DNA of 64,000 nt from Actinophytocola sp. (GTDB taxonomy: Bacteria; Actinomycetota; Actinomycetes; Mycobacteriales; Pseudonocardiaceae). The DNA lies in contig NZ_WHTD01000013.1 in the NCBI RefSeq assembly GCF_009379765.1, forward strand, positions 16,390 through 80,389. Reading direction: 5' to 3'. Made by a program: the position numbers and the translations under genes. The notes beneath the pieces are model-generated. The model saw only the letters and a program-made list of their open reading frames with translations. It did not search any database and was not told the origin of the DNA. Each line of letters starts with the position of its first letter. The first letter of the stretch is position 1. Shown one piece after another: positions 7,677 to 16,992 of the stretch.

Positions 7677-8834
7677 TCAGTAGCCCACGTATCCGCCGCC
7701 GCCCTCGGTGGCCTTGATGCCGGGCACGTCGGCCAGTGAGCCGTACCGGGACAGCGCGTAGTTCACGCCGGCGCAGATGTTGTCGACCGGGTTCCAGATG
7801 TCGCCGTGACCAGGCAGCTTGTAGCTGTCGAAGGTCGGGTCGATGCACTGCATCAGGCCCTTGGACGGGGTGCCCTTGGCGGCGTTGGAGTCCCAGTCGT
7901 TGATCGCGTGCGGGTTGCCGCCGGACTCGTGCTCGATGATCTGCCAGATGCGCTGGGCGTCGGCCTCGGAGACGTTGATGCCCTGCTTGCGCAGTTCCTC
8001 GATGGCCTGGCGGATCCACTCCTGCACGTTGCCGGGCGGTGGCCCGCCCGCGGGCGGGCCACCGCTGGACGGGCCGGAGTAGCTGCCGCCGCCACCACCT
8101 CCGCCGCCGCCGCCGCTCGAGCCACCCGAGCCGCTCGAGTCGCCGCCCGAGCCGTTGGTGGTGCGCGAGTTGTTCGTGGACTGGCCCGGCTCGTCGGTGC
8201 CGGCCGGGGTGGTCTCCTGCTCCGGGGTCGGCGTCCACTCGACCACCTGGCCGGGGTGCGGGGTGAACGGCTGGGAGTTGGGCTCACTGAGCCCGGTAAA
8301 CGTGGACGCGGGCGTCTTGGCGCCGTTGATCGTGCCGAGCGCACCGGCCAACGTCTGCTCGGTGCTCTGCAGGTGGGTGTCGATGTCGCCGGCGACCTCG
8401 GAGCAGATGCCCTCGGTGTGGTCGTCGAGCTGTTGCTGGGTGGCCTGCGGGTGGTCGTCGAGCCAGCCCCTTATCTCGCGGAGCGCCTGGTCGCAGCGGG
8501 TGGAGACGAAGTGCTTGGCGTCGTCGATGGCGCCCGCGACGTCCTCCAGTGCGCCGGCCGCGTCGGACATCGCGGTGCCGATGTCGGTGCCGGCCTTGGC
8601 GAACTTGCCCATGTAGGCGACGAACGCGTCGGCCGAGGTGCCCTCCCAGGCCGCGTCCAGCTGGGTGACGCCGCCGGCGACCTCGCCACCGTAGGTGCCG
8701 ACGTTGCTCGCCGCGTCGGTGAGCCGGGTGGCGGCCTCGGTGATGGTGCCGCTGTTCGCGTTGGCGACCTTCGCGGCCGCGGTGGCGACCGCGTCGCCGC
8801 CCGCGTAGCCGGCCAGGGTCTCAGCCGCTGTCAC
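7677..8834 (-). CDS. WXG100-type protein fused to a lytic transglycosylase (SLT) domain
   Basis: A 385-residue protein with three parts. Residues 1-120 are helical and carry the ESX motif WEG (63-65) in a WXG100-like hairpin. Residues 180-268 form a Pro/Ser/Gly linker with a run of ten glycines. Residues 270-385 are a lytic transglycosylase fold: QIIEHESGGNPHAINDWDS with the catalytic glutamate, SKGLMQCIDPTF, and NICAGVNYALSRYGS. It should cleave peptidoglycan glycan strands. No Sec or Tat signal is present, so export by a type VII system through the N-terminal domain is inferred. Last gene of the ESX-like operon. Confidence 0.88.
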   Translation of the reverse strand: MTAAETLAGYAGGDAVATAAAKVANANSGTITEAATRLTDAASNVGTYGGEVAGGVTQLDAAWEGTSADAFVAYMGKFAKAGTDIGTAMSDAAGALEDVAGAIDDAKHFVSTRCDQALREIRGWLDDHPQATQQQLDDHTEGICSEVAGDIDTHLQSTEQTLAGALGTINGAKTPASTFTGLSEPNSQPFTPHPGQVVEWTPTPEQETTPAGTDEPGQSTNNSRTTNGSGGDSSGSGGSSGGGGGGGGGGSYSGPSSGGPPAGGPPPGNVQEWIRQAIEELRKQGINVSEADAQRIWQIIEHESGGNPHAINDWDSNAAKGTPSKGLMQCIDPTFDSYKLPGHGDIWNPVDNICAGVNYALSRYGSLADVPGIKATEGGGGYVGY

Positions 8835-8850
8835 GGTGTCGTCCTCCCGT

Positions 8851-9153
8851 TCACACCCGCTGCGTCATCGCGTCGGCGTGGGCCTGGTCGGTGTCATCCA
8901 CCGTCCGAGACACCGCGTCCAGCGCGCGAGCCACCCCGTCGAGCCTGCCCTCGGCGGCACCGAACTCGGTGTTCAGCAGGCTGTTGAGGTCGTCGACCGC
9001 GGTGGAGACAGCCGCCGAGCTGGGCAGCTCGCCGTATGCCGCGGGGACCGAGCAGACCTGCGGGAAGGTGTCGGCGATCTCGCCGTACTTGGACGTGTAG
9101 TCCTGCGCCTTCTGTATGCAGGCGTTGATCGCCTCGATGTTGTAGGACGCCAT
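8851..9153 (-). CDS. Small type VII secretion target (ESX/EspC-like)
   Basis: A 100-residue helical protein starting MASYNIEAINACIQKAQDYT at the ATG 9153, preceded by GAAGGGG. An earlier in-frame ATG at 9228 would add 25 residues without a ribosome site. It has no signal peptide, and its length and two-helix character (break around residues 45-55) resemble WXG100/EspC-type ESX substrates, although a canonical WXG is missing. It lies 16 bases before the WXG-SLT gene and after EspG, so it may pair with, or be co-exported with, the downstream transglycosylase. Function beyond that is unknown. Confidence 0.72.
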   Translation of the reverse strand: MASYNIEAINACIQKAQDYTSKYGEIADTFPQVCSVPAAYGELPSSAAVSTAVDDLNSLLNTEFGAAEGRLDGVARALDAVSRTVDDTDQAHADAMTQRV

Positions 9154-9237
9154 GTTCACCCCTTCGCCCACCCCCGGTGCGGCCTGCGCCTCTGACGGCG
9201 CCGCCCGCCCTGTGGTTCCGCCGTGCACTCTAGGGAC

Positions 9238-10008
9238 TCAGACCTCGTCGAGCAGCTCGCGCAGGCACATGGCCAACCGCTGGTTGTCGGCCGGGGTGAC
9301 CGTGCTCCACAGCCGGCCGTGGTTGTTGGGCCTGGCCAGGTAGACGTACCGGCCCTGCGCCGTGTCATGGAACGCGACGATCCGGTCGGCGCGGACCATC
9401 CGCTGGTCACGCTGCATACGCGAGGCGCAGAACTGACCGCGGATACCCATGCCGGCGACCATGTCCGACATCGTCTTGGCGTCGGAGTTGGCGACGCCGC
9501 CACGCATCAGGGCGGCGGCGAACTCGCGCCGGTCGCCGCCCGACTCCTTGTCGGCGGCCTTGAGCACGTCGGTGGGCACGCTGACCGAGTAGCCGGGCCC
9601 GGCGAGCACGTCGCCCGCGACGGACACGGCCGCCTCGGCGATGGCGGTGTCCCGGGCGGGGATCAGCCACACCTCGCCACCGTCGACGGCGGCGAGCAGC
9701 GCGGAGTGGCCGGAGACCACCGCGAGAGAGGAGATCTGGCGGTCGGTCCACACCCAGCTGTCGAGGCAGACCTGGGGGTGGGCGAGGAGGCTCAGGAGGT
9801 CGGCGAGCTCCGGCTTGGCGCGCTCACCGTCGGCGAGGCCACGCTGCTGGAGACCGGCGAGCGCCTGGGCCACCAGCTGGGCGCGCTCGGTGTGCGTCTT
9901 CCCCGGGCTCGGCACACCGAGCGCCTCGTGCTTGCGTGGCAGTCGCTCGCGCTCCCAGAGCACGTCGAACTCGAGTGCGGAGAGCACCACGGTCCCGCTT
10001 GCGGCCAT
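9238..10008 (-). CDS. EspG-family ESX secretion-associated chaperone
   Basis: A 256-residue protein matching the EspG family: N-terminal VVLSALEFDVLWERERLP is the usual start, the middle contains alternating strands and helices, and the end LAMCLRELLDEV is typical. EspG proteins are cytosolic chaperones that hold the tip of PE/PPE heterodimers and deliver them to an ESX secretion machine. The adjacent upstream genes encode a PPE-like and a PE-like protein, which fits this role. It follows the PPE-like gene by three bases. Confidence 0.85.
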   Translation of the reverse strand: MAASGTVVLSALEFDVLWERERLPRKHEALGVPSPGKTHTERAQLVAQALAGLQQRGLADGERAKPELADLLSLLAHPQVCLDSWVWTDRQISSLAVVSGHSALLAAVDGGEVWLIPARDTAIAEAAVSVAGDVLAGPGYSVSVPTDVLKAADKESGGDRREFAAALMRGGVANSDAKTMSDMVAGMGIRGQFCASRMQRDQRMVRADRIVAFHDTAQGRYVYLARPNNHGRLWSTVTPADNQRLAMCLRELLDEV

Positions 10009-10011
10009 GCG

Positions 10012-11232
10012 TCAGACGCGGTCTTCATCCGGGTCGTCGCCGATCGACTCGGGCGCCACCACCCGGTCGTCGTCGAACACGTCCCCGGAGTCGATACCGA
10101 AGCGGCGCACGTGCTCCTGGTCGTCCTCACCTTCACCACGCCGGCCGCCCGCGGCCGGCTGCATGATCGAGGATCCCGGCCGCCCGGTCTTGGCGCCGAA
10201 CCGCTCGGCGTTGCGGGCGGCCCGGGTCTCTTCCTCGGGTGCCGCACCCAGCGGGGTGGCCCCCTTGACCGGTGTCTTTCCGGCTCCGCCCGCACCGCCG
10301 CCGCGCAGCGTGCGGTCGCCCTGCGCGCCCGCGCCGGCCCCGCCCGCACCGCCTGCGCCCATCATGGCCGCGGCTTCGCCCATGACCATCGGGTTGAGCG
10401 GCGGTCGCAGGCCGCCGGGCCCCGCTCCGGGCGCGGTCGGCAGGCCCGGCTGGCTGACCGGCCCGACGCCGGTGGTGTTGCCGGGCAGCCCGACGTTCGG
10501 CGGGCCACCGGCCGTCGGCGGGAGCCCGCCGCCACCACCGCCACCGGTCGCGAGAGGCACGTTGTTCCCGCCACCACCACCGCCGGTCCCGGCGGCCGAA
10601 GGGTTGAGCCCGCCGTTCGGCGAGTACCCGGAGATGGTGGTCGTGCCGATGTTCTGCTCGACGGGCTGCGCGACGAGGTTCATGCCGGGCGGCACCGGGA
10701 GGGCCTGCGACCGGCCGAGCGCGTCGGAGCTGCTGGACTGGTAGCCGTTCATGCCGTCGACGGCCTGGTCCCGCGCCTCGTTGGTGGCGCGAACGTCCTC
10801 GGCGTGGTCAGTGGTGTAGCCGAACACCCCGGCGACCCGGTCGCCGAAGTTCTCCTGGGAGGGGCCGCGCAGGACGGAGGATTCGGGCGCGGAGTTGCGG
10901 GTGGTGGAGAAGCTGGCGCCCTGGGTGTCGACCCCCTTGGCGGAGTCGGTCACGGGCTCCTGAGCGTCGTCGGCGTAGATGGAGGCGTTCTCCGTGGCGC
11001 CAGCGCCACCCTCCGACGCCTCGCCCTGCCAGGTGACCCCGACCTTCTCGAGCCCCTTGCGGAGCGTCTTGTCGGTCTCGGCGAGCCCGTCGGCGAGGCT
11101 GACGAGCGCGGCTACGGCATTGTGCAGCGTCTCGGACCCGGCCCCGTCCCGAAGCCCGTCGACCTGCTGAGCGAGCTCCTCGTTCGAATAACCATTGAAG
11201 CGCAGATTGCTGAGTCCGTAGTCCCCGTCCAT
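10012..11232 (-). CDS. PPE-like type VII secretion substrate
   Basis: A 406-residue protein: helical N-terminal domain of about 170 residues with a WQG motif near residue 68, then a low-complexity Gly/Pro-rich region (GGGGGG and PPTAGGPP blocks), then an acidic-basic tail ending GDDPDEDRV. No signal peptide. The layout and the neighbouring EspG and PE-like genes indicate a PPE-type ESX substrate of non-mycobacterial actinomycetes. The literal PPE tripeptide near the N-terminus is absent, so the name is by architecture. It starts at ATG 11232, seven bases after the lipoprotein gene. Confidence 0.75.
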   Translation of the reverse strand: MDGDYGLSNLRFNGYSNEELAQQVDGLRDGAGSETLHNAVAALVSLADGLAETDKTLRKGLEKVGVTWQGEASEGGAGATENASIYADDAQEPVTDSAKGVDTQGASFSTTRNSAPESSVLRGPSQENFGDRVAGVFGYTTDHAEDVRATNEARDQAVDGMNGYQSSSSDALGRSQALPVPPGMNLVAQPVEQNIGTTTISGYSPNGGLNPSAAGTGGGGGGNNVPLATGGGGGGGLPPTAGGPPNVGLPGNTTGVGPVSQPGLPTAPGAGPGGLRPPLNPMVMGEAAAMMGAGGAGGAGAGAQGDRTLRGGGAGGAGKTPVKGATPLGAAPEEETRAARNAERFGAKTGRPGSSIMQPAAGGRRGEGEDDQEHVRRFGIDSGDVFDDDRVVAPESIGDDPDEDRV

Positions 11233-11239
11233 AACTCCC

Positions 11240-11890
11240 TCACCTCAACGTCTGCAAAGTCTGAATCGCCATACCGGCCGCCGTCTCCGCCATCTGACAC
11301 AACTGGTCGAGCGTGAACTTATGGTCGGAGTCGTTGTCCGCAGTCACCATGAGCTGCTGACCATCTGCCACGTCGACCGACGTGGCACAGTCGACGGTCT
11401 TACTTCCCCCGGCACCGCGGAACCAGTACGTGGCTGCCGGATATCCCGCTACTTCGGCAAGCCGCGCTTCCACGTTCCGCTTGCCCGTCAACCAGGGGCC
11501 GATTCCCTCGTCCGTGATGGCCACGACCTCGTAGCCGTAGAAGGTCTCGACGGTCGCGATGTCGAGATCACACGCCGGCCCGGCGAACTCACCCTCCGCG
11601 GTCTTCGGGCTTGGAGGGTCGGTGATCCCCAACTGAGTGAGCTGGGCCTGGGTGAACAGCGTGCACGGCTTGACCCCGTCGAGCGGCAGGTCCGCCGGCC
11701 GTGGCGGGATCTCGACCGTCGGATCGGCATCGCCCGATTCGCTCGGCGCGTCAGACGAATTCGGCGGTGCCTCGTTCGTCTCGGTGGTGTCCCCCGGGGT
11801 CGCGGTGCCACCGGTGGAGTCAGTACATCCACTGGCGAGCGCGAGCAGCAACACGCCCATGATCACCCGCTCTGAACCTCGAATCGGCAC
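11240..11890 (-). CDS. DUF3558 lipoprotein
   Basis: A 216-residue lipoprotein: signal peptide with lipobox LASGC (cysteine near residue 22), a Thr/Ser/Pro/Glu-rich linker, then the DUF3558 core with DGVKPCTLFTQAQLTQLGI and the paired cysteines at ACDL and VDCAT. Anchored on the outer face of the membrane. The molecular role of DUF3558 is unknown; such genes often sit in ESX-type loci of Pseudonocardiales. Here it lies between the PE-like and PPE-like genes with gaps of 3 and 7 bases, so it is part of the same transcript. A second ATG at residue 11 is possible. Confidence 0.85.
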   Translation of the reverse strand: MPIRGSERVIMGVLLLALASGCTDSTGGTATPGDTTETNEAPPNSSDAPSESGDADPTVEIPPRPADLPLDGVKPCTLFTQAQLTQLGITDPPSPKTAEGEFAGPACDLDIATVETFYGYEVVAITDEGIGPWLTGKRNVEARLAEVAGYPAATYWFRGAGGSKTVDCATSVDVADGQQLMVTADNDSDHKFTLDQLCQMAETAAGMAIQTLQTLR

Positions 11891-11893
11891 TAC

Positions 11894-12286
11894 CTAACGC
11901 CCCTTGAACGCGGCTTCGATCTGGTCCTCGGTGTACCCGTAGGCCTTCGCGGTGTCGCCCAGCTGCACGGCGAGCTTCTTGAGGCCGGTGATGTACTCCA
12001 GGACGCGATTGGCGTACGAGTCGTCGGCGGCGAGGAGCCGATCGTTCCACGCGGACGCGATACGGGTGCTCACATCGTCCGAGCCGGGCGGGTCGATGCG
12101 CATGTCGCGGCGCGCGTTCCGCCAGGTTTCCCGAAGGGCGTCCGCCTGACCCTCGATGATCTTGGCGGCGGCCAGGACGTTGTGTTGGTCAACCGTGAAG
12201 GTGCCGGACGTGACGCCGCGGGTGGCTTTCTCCACCTGCGAGAACGCCTCGCTGATGCCGCGGCCGAAGTCACCGATGATCTGCAT
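11894..12286 (-). CDS. PE-like helical protein with YxxxE secretion motif
   Basis: A 130-residue, almost fully helical protein from the ATG at 12286 (GGGGAG ribosome site upstream). It has one central W-containing segment (DALRETWRNARRDM), and near its C-terminus YGYTE, which fits the YxxxD/E export signal of type VII substrates. As first gene of an operon with PPE-like and EspG genes, a PE-type partner role is inferred. The frame is open further upstream and reads a lipobox-like segment (VALVACGAG), but no ATG/GTG start in frame gives a credible signal peptide there. Confidence 0.7.
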   Translation of the reverse strand: MQIIGDFGRGISEAFSQVEKATRGVTSGTFTVDQHNVLAAAKIIEGQADALRETWRNARRDMRIDPPGSDDVSTRIASAWNDRLLAADDSYANRVLEYITGLKKLAVQLGDTAKAYGYTEDQIEAAFKGR

Positions 12287-12411
12287 CCCCGACGCTCCCC
12301 ACTCGTTGTGACTGACCGATCCCGCTCCGCAGGCTACCAAGGCCACAGTAAGGCCGACCTGAACTTTGACGAAGAAAAGCCGGGCACGGTTCCGCTGAAA
12401 GGGGGAACCCG

Positions 12412-13668
12412 TCAGAGCGGGGTGACCTCGCCCTTCGTGGCCCTCAGCGCGATGTCGGTGCGGTGATGGGAGCCGGCCAGGTGCACCAGCGCCACCTTCC
12501 GGTACGCCTCCTCGCGCGCGGCCGGCAGGGTGTCCCCGGAGCCGACCACCGACAGGACGCGACCGCCCGACGACACGATCGCGCCGTCTTCGCGGCGGCG
12601 GGTGCCGGCGTGCAGGATGCCGTCGGACTCCGAGCCGGTGATCACGTCGCCCGAGCGGGCGAAGCCCGGGTAGCCCTCGGCCGCGATCACGACTGTCACC
12701 GCGGCGCCGTCGGACCACTCCGGGGCGGGGTGGGCGGCCAACGTGCCGGTCGCGGTCGCGAGCAGCAGCCCCGTGAGCGGGGTGCGCAGCAACGCCAGCA
12801 CGGCCTGGGTCTCCGGGTCGCCGAAGCGGCAGTTGAACTCGATCACCTGCGGGCCGGACGACGTCAGCGCCAGGCCCGCGTACAGCAGACCCGAGAACGG
12901 GCGACCACGCGCCGCCAGCTCGTTGACCACCGGCTGGACGATCTTCGCGACCACCTCGTCGACCAGGCCGGCGGGTGCCCACGGCAGCGGGGCGTACGCG
13001 CCCATCCCGCCGGTGTTCGGGCCCGCGTCGCCGTCGCCGACGCGCTTGAAGTCCTGCGCGGGCAGCAGCGGCACGACCGTCGTGTTGTCGACCAGGCAGA
13101 ACAGCGACGCCTCCGAACCGTCCAGGAACGTCTCCAGCAGGACCGGGTGGCCGTCCTCGAGCAGTGTCATCGCGTGCGCGCGGGCCGCGGCCAGGTCATC
13201 GGTGACGGCGACGCCCTTGCCGGCCGCCAGGCCGTCGTCCTTCACGACCCAGGTCGGGCCGAAGCGACGCAGCGCGGCGTCGAGCTTGGCCGGGTTGTCC
13301 ACGATCTCGGCGTGCGCGGTCGGCACACCCGCCGCCGCCATCACGTCCTTCGCGAACGCCTTCGACCCCTCGATGCGTGACGCCTCGGCGGACGGGCCGA
13401 AGCAGGCGATGCCCACCTCACGCACCGCGTCGGCCGCGCCCGCGACGAGTGGCATCTCCGGGCCGACCACGACCAGGTCGGCCCGCCACTCCACGGCGAG
13501 GTCGGCCAACGCCGACGGCTCGGTGACGTCGACACCATAGGACTCGGCAAGAGCCGCGGTGCCGGCATTGCCCGGCGCACACGCCAGCGCGGTCACCGCT
13601 GGGTCGTGGGACAGCGCGAGCACCAGCGCGTGCTCACGCGCGCCCGACCCGATCACCAGGACACGCAC
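12412..13668 (-). CDS. purD: Phosphoribosylamine-glycine ligase PurD (GARS)
   Basis: A 418-residue ATP-grasp enzyme forming GAR from phosphoribosylamine, glycine and ATP, second step of purine synthesis. N-terminal [18 protein letters not shown]-grasp stretch [16 protein letters not shown], glycine-rich [15 protein letters not shown] and the C-terminal core [16 protein letters not shown] are all intact. Alone here rather than in a pur cluster; the ESX-like operon follows after 125 bases on the same strand, and the TRAP genes precede it by 48 bases. Confidence 0.96.
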   Translation of the reverse strand: MRVLVIGSGAREHALVLALSHDPAVTALACAPGNAGTAALAESYGVDVTEPSALADLAVEWRADLVVVGPEMPLVAGAADAVREVGIACFGPSAEASRIEGSKAFAKDVMAAAGVPTAHAEIVDNPAKLDAALRRFGPTWVVKDDGLAAGKGVAVTDDLAAARAHAMTLLEDGHPVLLETFLDGSEASLFCLVDNTTVVPLLPAQDFKRVGDGDAGPNTGGMGAYAPLPWAPAGLVDEVVAKIVQPVVNELAARGRPFSGLLYAGLALTSSGPQVIEFNCRFGDPETQAVLALLRTPLTGLLLATATGTLAAHPAPEWSDGAAVTVVIAAEGYPGFARSGDVITGSESDGILHAGTRRREDGAIVSSGGRVLSVVGSGDTLPAAREEAYRKVALVHLAGSHHRTDIALRATKGEVTPL

Positions 13669-13716
13669 GATCAGAGAGCGTAGATGCCGAAGCGCCGACC
13701 TGCTAAATCGGCACGG

Positions 13717-14703
13717 TCAGTCGGTGCCGAGAGCCCGCTGCGCGCCGGGGTGCAGCGGCACCGGGTCGGTCTCCACGGCGAGCTTGCGGTCGAGGTCGTT
13801 CGCGGCCTTGTGGACCTTCGCCAGGTCGTCCTTCTTGTCGAAGATCAGGTTCGTGATCGCGCACGCGTCGCCCTCGGGGAAGTCGTTGCGCACCAACAGC
13901 ATGTTCGGCACCACGATCGTCGGCACGTCGGCCGCCAGCTGGTAGGTGTCGGCCGGCAGGCTGCCCTCCTCGTACACCGGGTTGATCTCCTGCATCTTCG
14001 GCAGCAGCGGGGTGATGTCGACGAACCTCACGTCGTCCTTCAGTGACGTCGTCAGGTCCGTGACCTCGGGCGTCGGCAGCCCACCCGACCAGACGAAGCC
14101 GTCGATCTGGCCCGACTTCATCTGGTCCACGGTCTGCCGCAGGGCCAGCCGCTGCGCCGACACGTCCGAGGCCGGATCCAGGCCCGCCGACTCCAGCAGG
14201 CGGTTCGCGATCACCTCGGTGCCCGACTTCGGCGAGCCCGTCGAGATCTTCTTGCCGCGCATGTCCTCGACGCTGTTGATCCCGCTGTCCGCACGCACCA
14301 CGACCTGCGTGTAGTTCGAGTAGATCCGGGCCAGCGCCGAGATGTCCTGCTTCTTGCCGTCGAAGCTGCCGGTGCCCTCGACGGCGTCCGCGGCCGTGTC
14401 GGCCAGCGAGAACGCGATGTCGTAGTCGCCTGCCGCCAGCTGCTGGATGTTCTGCACCGACGCGCCGGTCTCCGCCGCGCTCGCCTTGATCGGCGTGTTG
14501 TCGCTGATCAGCTGCGCCAGCCCGCCTCCGAGCGTGTAGTACACGCCGCCGGTGTTGCCGGTCGCGATGGTGACCCGGCCCTCGGCGGCCTCACACCCAC
14601 CCGAACCGGAGTCCTGGGCCGAGTCCGCCGGACGCTTGCCGCCACAGCCGGCCACGACCAGCCCGACGGCCACGACGCCGGCGACGATCCGCGTTGCTCG
14701 CAT
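13717..14703 (-). CDS. TAXI-family TRAP transporter solute-binding lipoprotein
   Basis: A 328-residue extracytoplasmic binding protein. N-terminal signal with lipobox VVAGC (cysteine near residue 20), then the TAXI hallmark: VTIATGNTGGVYYTLGGGLA, ETGASVQNIQQLAAGDYDIAF, and AQRLALRQTVDQMKSGQIDGF. It captures a small carboxylate-type solute (glutamate or dicarboxylates in characterised members) and hands it to the membrane subunit. It starts three bases after the permease gene, so both are one transcript. Confidence 0.93.
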   Translation of the reverse strand: MRATRIVAGVVAVGLVVAGCGGKRPADSAQDSGSGGCEAAEGRVTIATGNTGGVYYTLGGGLAQLISDNTPIKASAAETGASVQNIQQLAAGDYDIAFSLADTAADAVEGTGSFDGKKQDISALARIYSNYTQVVVRADSGINSVEDMRGKKISTGSPKSGTEVIANRLLESAGLDPASDVSAQRLALRQTVDQMKSGQIDGFVWSGGLPTPEVTDLTTSLKDDVRFVDITPLLPKMQEINPVYEEGSLPADTYQLAADVPTIVVPNMLLVRNDFPEGDACAITNLIFDKKDDLAKVHKAANDLDRKLAVETDPVPLHPGAQRALGTD

Positions 14704-14706
14704 GGT

Positions 14707-16887
14707 TCAAGCTCCTTGTCCTCGAACGGTTTCCCGGGAACGCATGAGGAGATGCACGACGATCGCGACGACGAAGAACCCGACGCCGATCGCGATCGAC
14801 AGCGGTTGCAGGTAGAGCAGGAGCAGGGCGGCGACCGCGCACAGGGCCCGCTCCGGCCAGCGCGCCGGCCCGAACAGCCAGCCGCCGGTGAGCACCGCGA
14901 GGGCCGCCACGCCCAGCGCGGAGACCACGGCGACCCACAGCACGGTGCCGGCGGGCTGTTGCAGCAGCAGTGCCGAGCCGTTGTCGGTGAGCACGAACGC
15001 GATCGGCACGAGGAACGCGGGCAGCGTGTACTTCCAGGTCTGCCACATCGTCTTCATCACCGACCCGCCGGTGATCGCGGCCGCGGCCACCGACGCGAGC
15101 GCGGTCGGCGGGGTCACCTCGGACAGCACCGCGTAGTAGAAGATGAACATCGCGACCTCGGGCGGCGCGACGCCCAGGTCGGCGAGCGCGGGGCCGAGCA
15201 CCACCCAGGCGATGATGAACGACGCGGTCACCGGCACCGCGAGGCCGAGCACCCCGACCGCGACCGCGGCGAACACCACGGTCAGCGTCAGCACGACGGT
15301 CGGGTTCGTCGCGAGGGCCTGCGCCGCGTCCACGAGGGCCGCGGCCAACACCTGGCCCAGGCCGGTCTTGGTGATCGTCGAGGTGATCACGCCGGCCGCC
15401 GCGCAGACCGCGATCACCGGCAGCGCGCCGCGGATGCCCTCGGCGAGCGAGTCGGCGAGCGCGCGCAGCCAGCCGAGGAAGGCCGCGACCGGGCCGTCGG
15501 CTCCGGCGGTGACCAGCCGGGACACCAGCGCGAACAGCGCGGCGACCCCGGTGGCGTAGACGACCGCGGTGAACGGCGGGATGTCCAGCGCCAGGAAGAC
15601 CACGATGATCGCGAGCGACAGGAAGTGGTAGCCGCCGCGCAGCAGCAGCGTGCGCACCGGCGGCGTCTCGATGTCCACCCGCTTCGCGCCGAACCGTCGC
15701 GCGTCGGCCTCCACCGCGAACACGATGCCCAGGTAGTACAGCAGTGTCGGCACGATCGCCCAGACCAGCACGGTCAGGTACGAGGTCTCGAGGTACTCGG
15801 CGATGATGAACGCCGCCGCACCCAGGGTCGGCGGCGACAGGATCGCGCCGATGCCGGACGCCGCGAGCAGCCCGCCCGCGTTCTCCCTGGGATAGCCGGC
15901 CTTCCGCAGCACCGGCCAGGTGATCGCGCCCAGGCTGACCGTGGTCGCGGTGCCCGAGCCGGACACGGTGCCGAGCAGGAACCCGGACAGCGCCGCGGTC
16001 CGGCCGGGCGCGGTGCGCGAGCGGCGGAACACCGCGAAGCTCAGGTCGACGAAGAACGTGCCGGCACCCGACGACGCGAGCACCGCGCCGTAGATCGTGA
16101 ACAGCACGATGTAGGTGGCGGCCACGTCCAGCGGGATGCCGTAGAACCCGCTCTGGTCGTTGTACAGCGCGTTGATGATCTGGCTGAAGTCGACACCGGC
16201 GTGCGCGACGTCCCAGCTCTGCGGCAGGTAGCCGCCGTAGTAGGAGTAGGCGAGGAACACCACGCACACCACGGGAAGCACCAGGCCGGTCGTGCGCCGG
16301 GTGGCCTCCAGGACCAGGATCAGCAGCAGCGTGCCGGCCACGATGTCCGAAGTGGACAGGATGCCCTGGCGGTTCAGGAACGCGTCGTAGCCGCCGCCGA
16401 AGTCGCCGATCGCGAGCGGGATCACCGGGTAGAGCCCGACCAGCAGCGCGATCGCGGCGAACCCCCAGTCGAGCGGACCCGGGTTGTCGTTCCTGGCGAG
16501 CGTGGGGGTGTCGTCATCGGACTCTGCGGACTCTGCGGACTCGGTGGGCTCGGTGGGCTCGACGCGCCGGCCGCGTGGGCGGTAGCAGAGGAACACCAGC
16601 GGCAGCGTGAGGCCGAGGAAGACCACCAGGTAGTACTGGTTGCCCGTGGCGAAGGGCAGGAAGACCTGTTTGAGGACGAGCAGGGCTATCGCGATCGCGA
16701 CGGCCCACACGAACAGCTCCACCCGGCCGGACAGCCGCCGCGCCGGGCGCTCCTCGTCGTGCTCCCCCACCGTGTCGCTCAGGTCGGGTCGCTGCTCCTG
16801 GGTGCCGACGCGGACGGGGCTTTCCGACGCGTCGGTGCGCTCCGTTGAGCTCGTCACCAACCGCAACTTACCGGTGACTGCTGCCAC
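14707..16887 (-). CDS. TRAP transporter fused permease (4TM + 12TM)
   Basis: A 726-residue integral membrane protein. Residues 1-65 are a hydrophilic, charged N-terminus. It is followed by the small DctQ-like helices and the large DctM-like domain, including DLSFAVFRRSRTAPGRTAALSG, GTVSGSGTATTVSLGAITWP and the PPTLGAAAFIIAEYL and SEVTPPTALA blocks. This fused arrangement is the norm for TAXI-type systems, which use a sodium or proton gradient for solute uptake. The GTG start at 16887 has no clear ribosome site; a GTG at 16857 is an alternative. Divergent from the GDPD gene. Confidence 0.93.
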   Translation of the reverse strand: MAAVTGKLRLVTSSTERTDASESPVRVGTQEQRPDLSDTVGEHDEERPARRLSGRVELFVWAVAIAIALLVLKQVFLPFATGNQYYLVVFLGLTLPLVFLCYRPRGRRVEPTEPTESAESAESDDDTPTLARNDNPGPLDWGFAAIALLVGLYPVIPLAIGDFGGGYDAFLNRQGILSTSDIVAGTLLLILVLEATRRTTGLVLPVVCVVFLAYSYYGGYLPQSWDVAHAGVDFSQIINALYNDQSGFYGIPLDVAATYIVLFTIYGAVLASSGAGTFFVDLSFAVFRRSRTAPGRTAALSGFLLGTVSGSGTATTVSLGAITWPVLRKAGYPRENAGGLLAASGIGAILSPPTLGAAAFIIAEYLETSYLTVLVWAIVPTLLYYLGIVFAVEADARRFGAKRVDIETPPVRTLLLRGGYHFLSLAIIVVFLALDIPPFTAVVYATGVAALFALVSRLVTAGADGPVAAFLGWLRALADSLAEGIRGALPVIAVCAAAGVITSTITKTGLGQVLAAALVDAAQALATNPTVVLTLTVVFAAVAVGVLGLAVPVTASFIIAWVVLGPALADLGVAPPEVAMFIFYYAVLSEVTPPTALASVAAAAITGGSVMKTMWQTWKYTLPAFLVPIAFVLTDNGSALLLQQPAGTVLWVAVVSALGVAALAVLTGGWLFGPARWPERALCAVAALLLLYLQPLSIAIGVGFFVVAIVVHLLMRSRETVRGQGA

Positions 16888-16992
16888 ACAGAAGAAATGA
16901 TCAGCCGCGTTATCCCACCGTTGCCTTCGGTGTCCTGTGGTGTTTGCTCATATCGGACAGGATGCGCTGGCCTTTCGAGCGAGGAGGAACCC

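Noticed and set aside
8095..8120. Run of CCGCC repeats as a CRISPR or microsatellite element
   Set aside because: It encodes the glycine linker of the WXG-SLT protein in frame.
12287..12982. Open frame upstream of the PE-like gene encoding a long Arg/Gly-rich protein with a lipobox-like segment
   Set aside because: It overlaps purD in another frame on the same strand; the lipobox-like part (VALVACGAG) has no in-frame ATG/GTG that gives a proper signal peptide.
14716..16848. 710-codon plus-strand open frame opposite the TRAP permease
   Set aside because: Antisense shadow; the opposite strand encodes a complete TRAP fused permease with family motifs.
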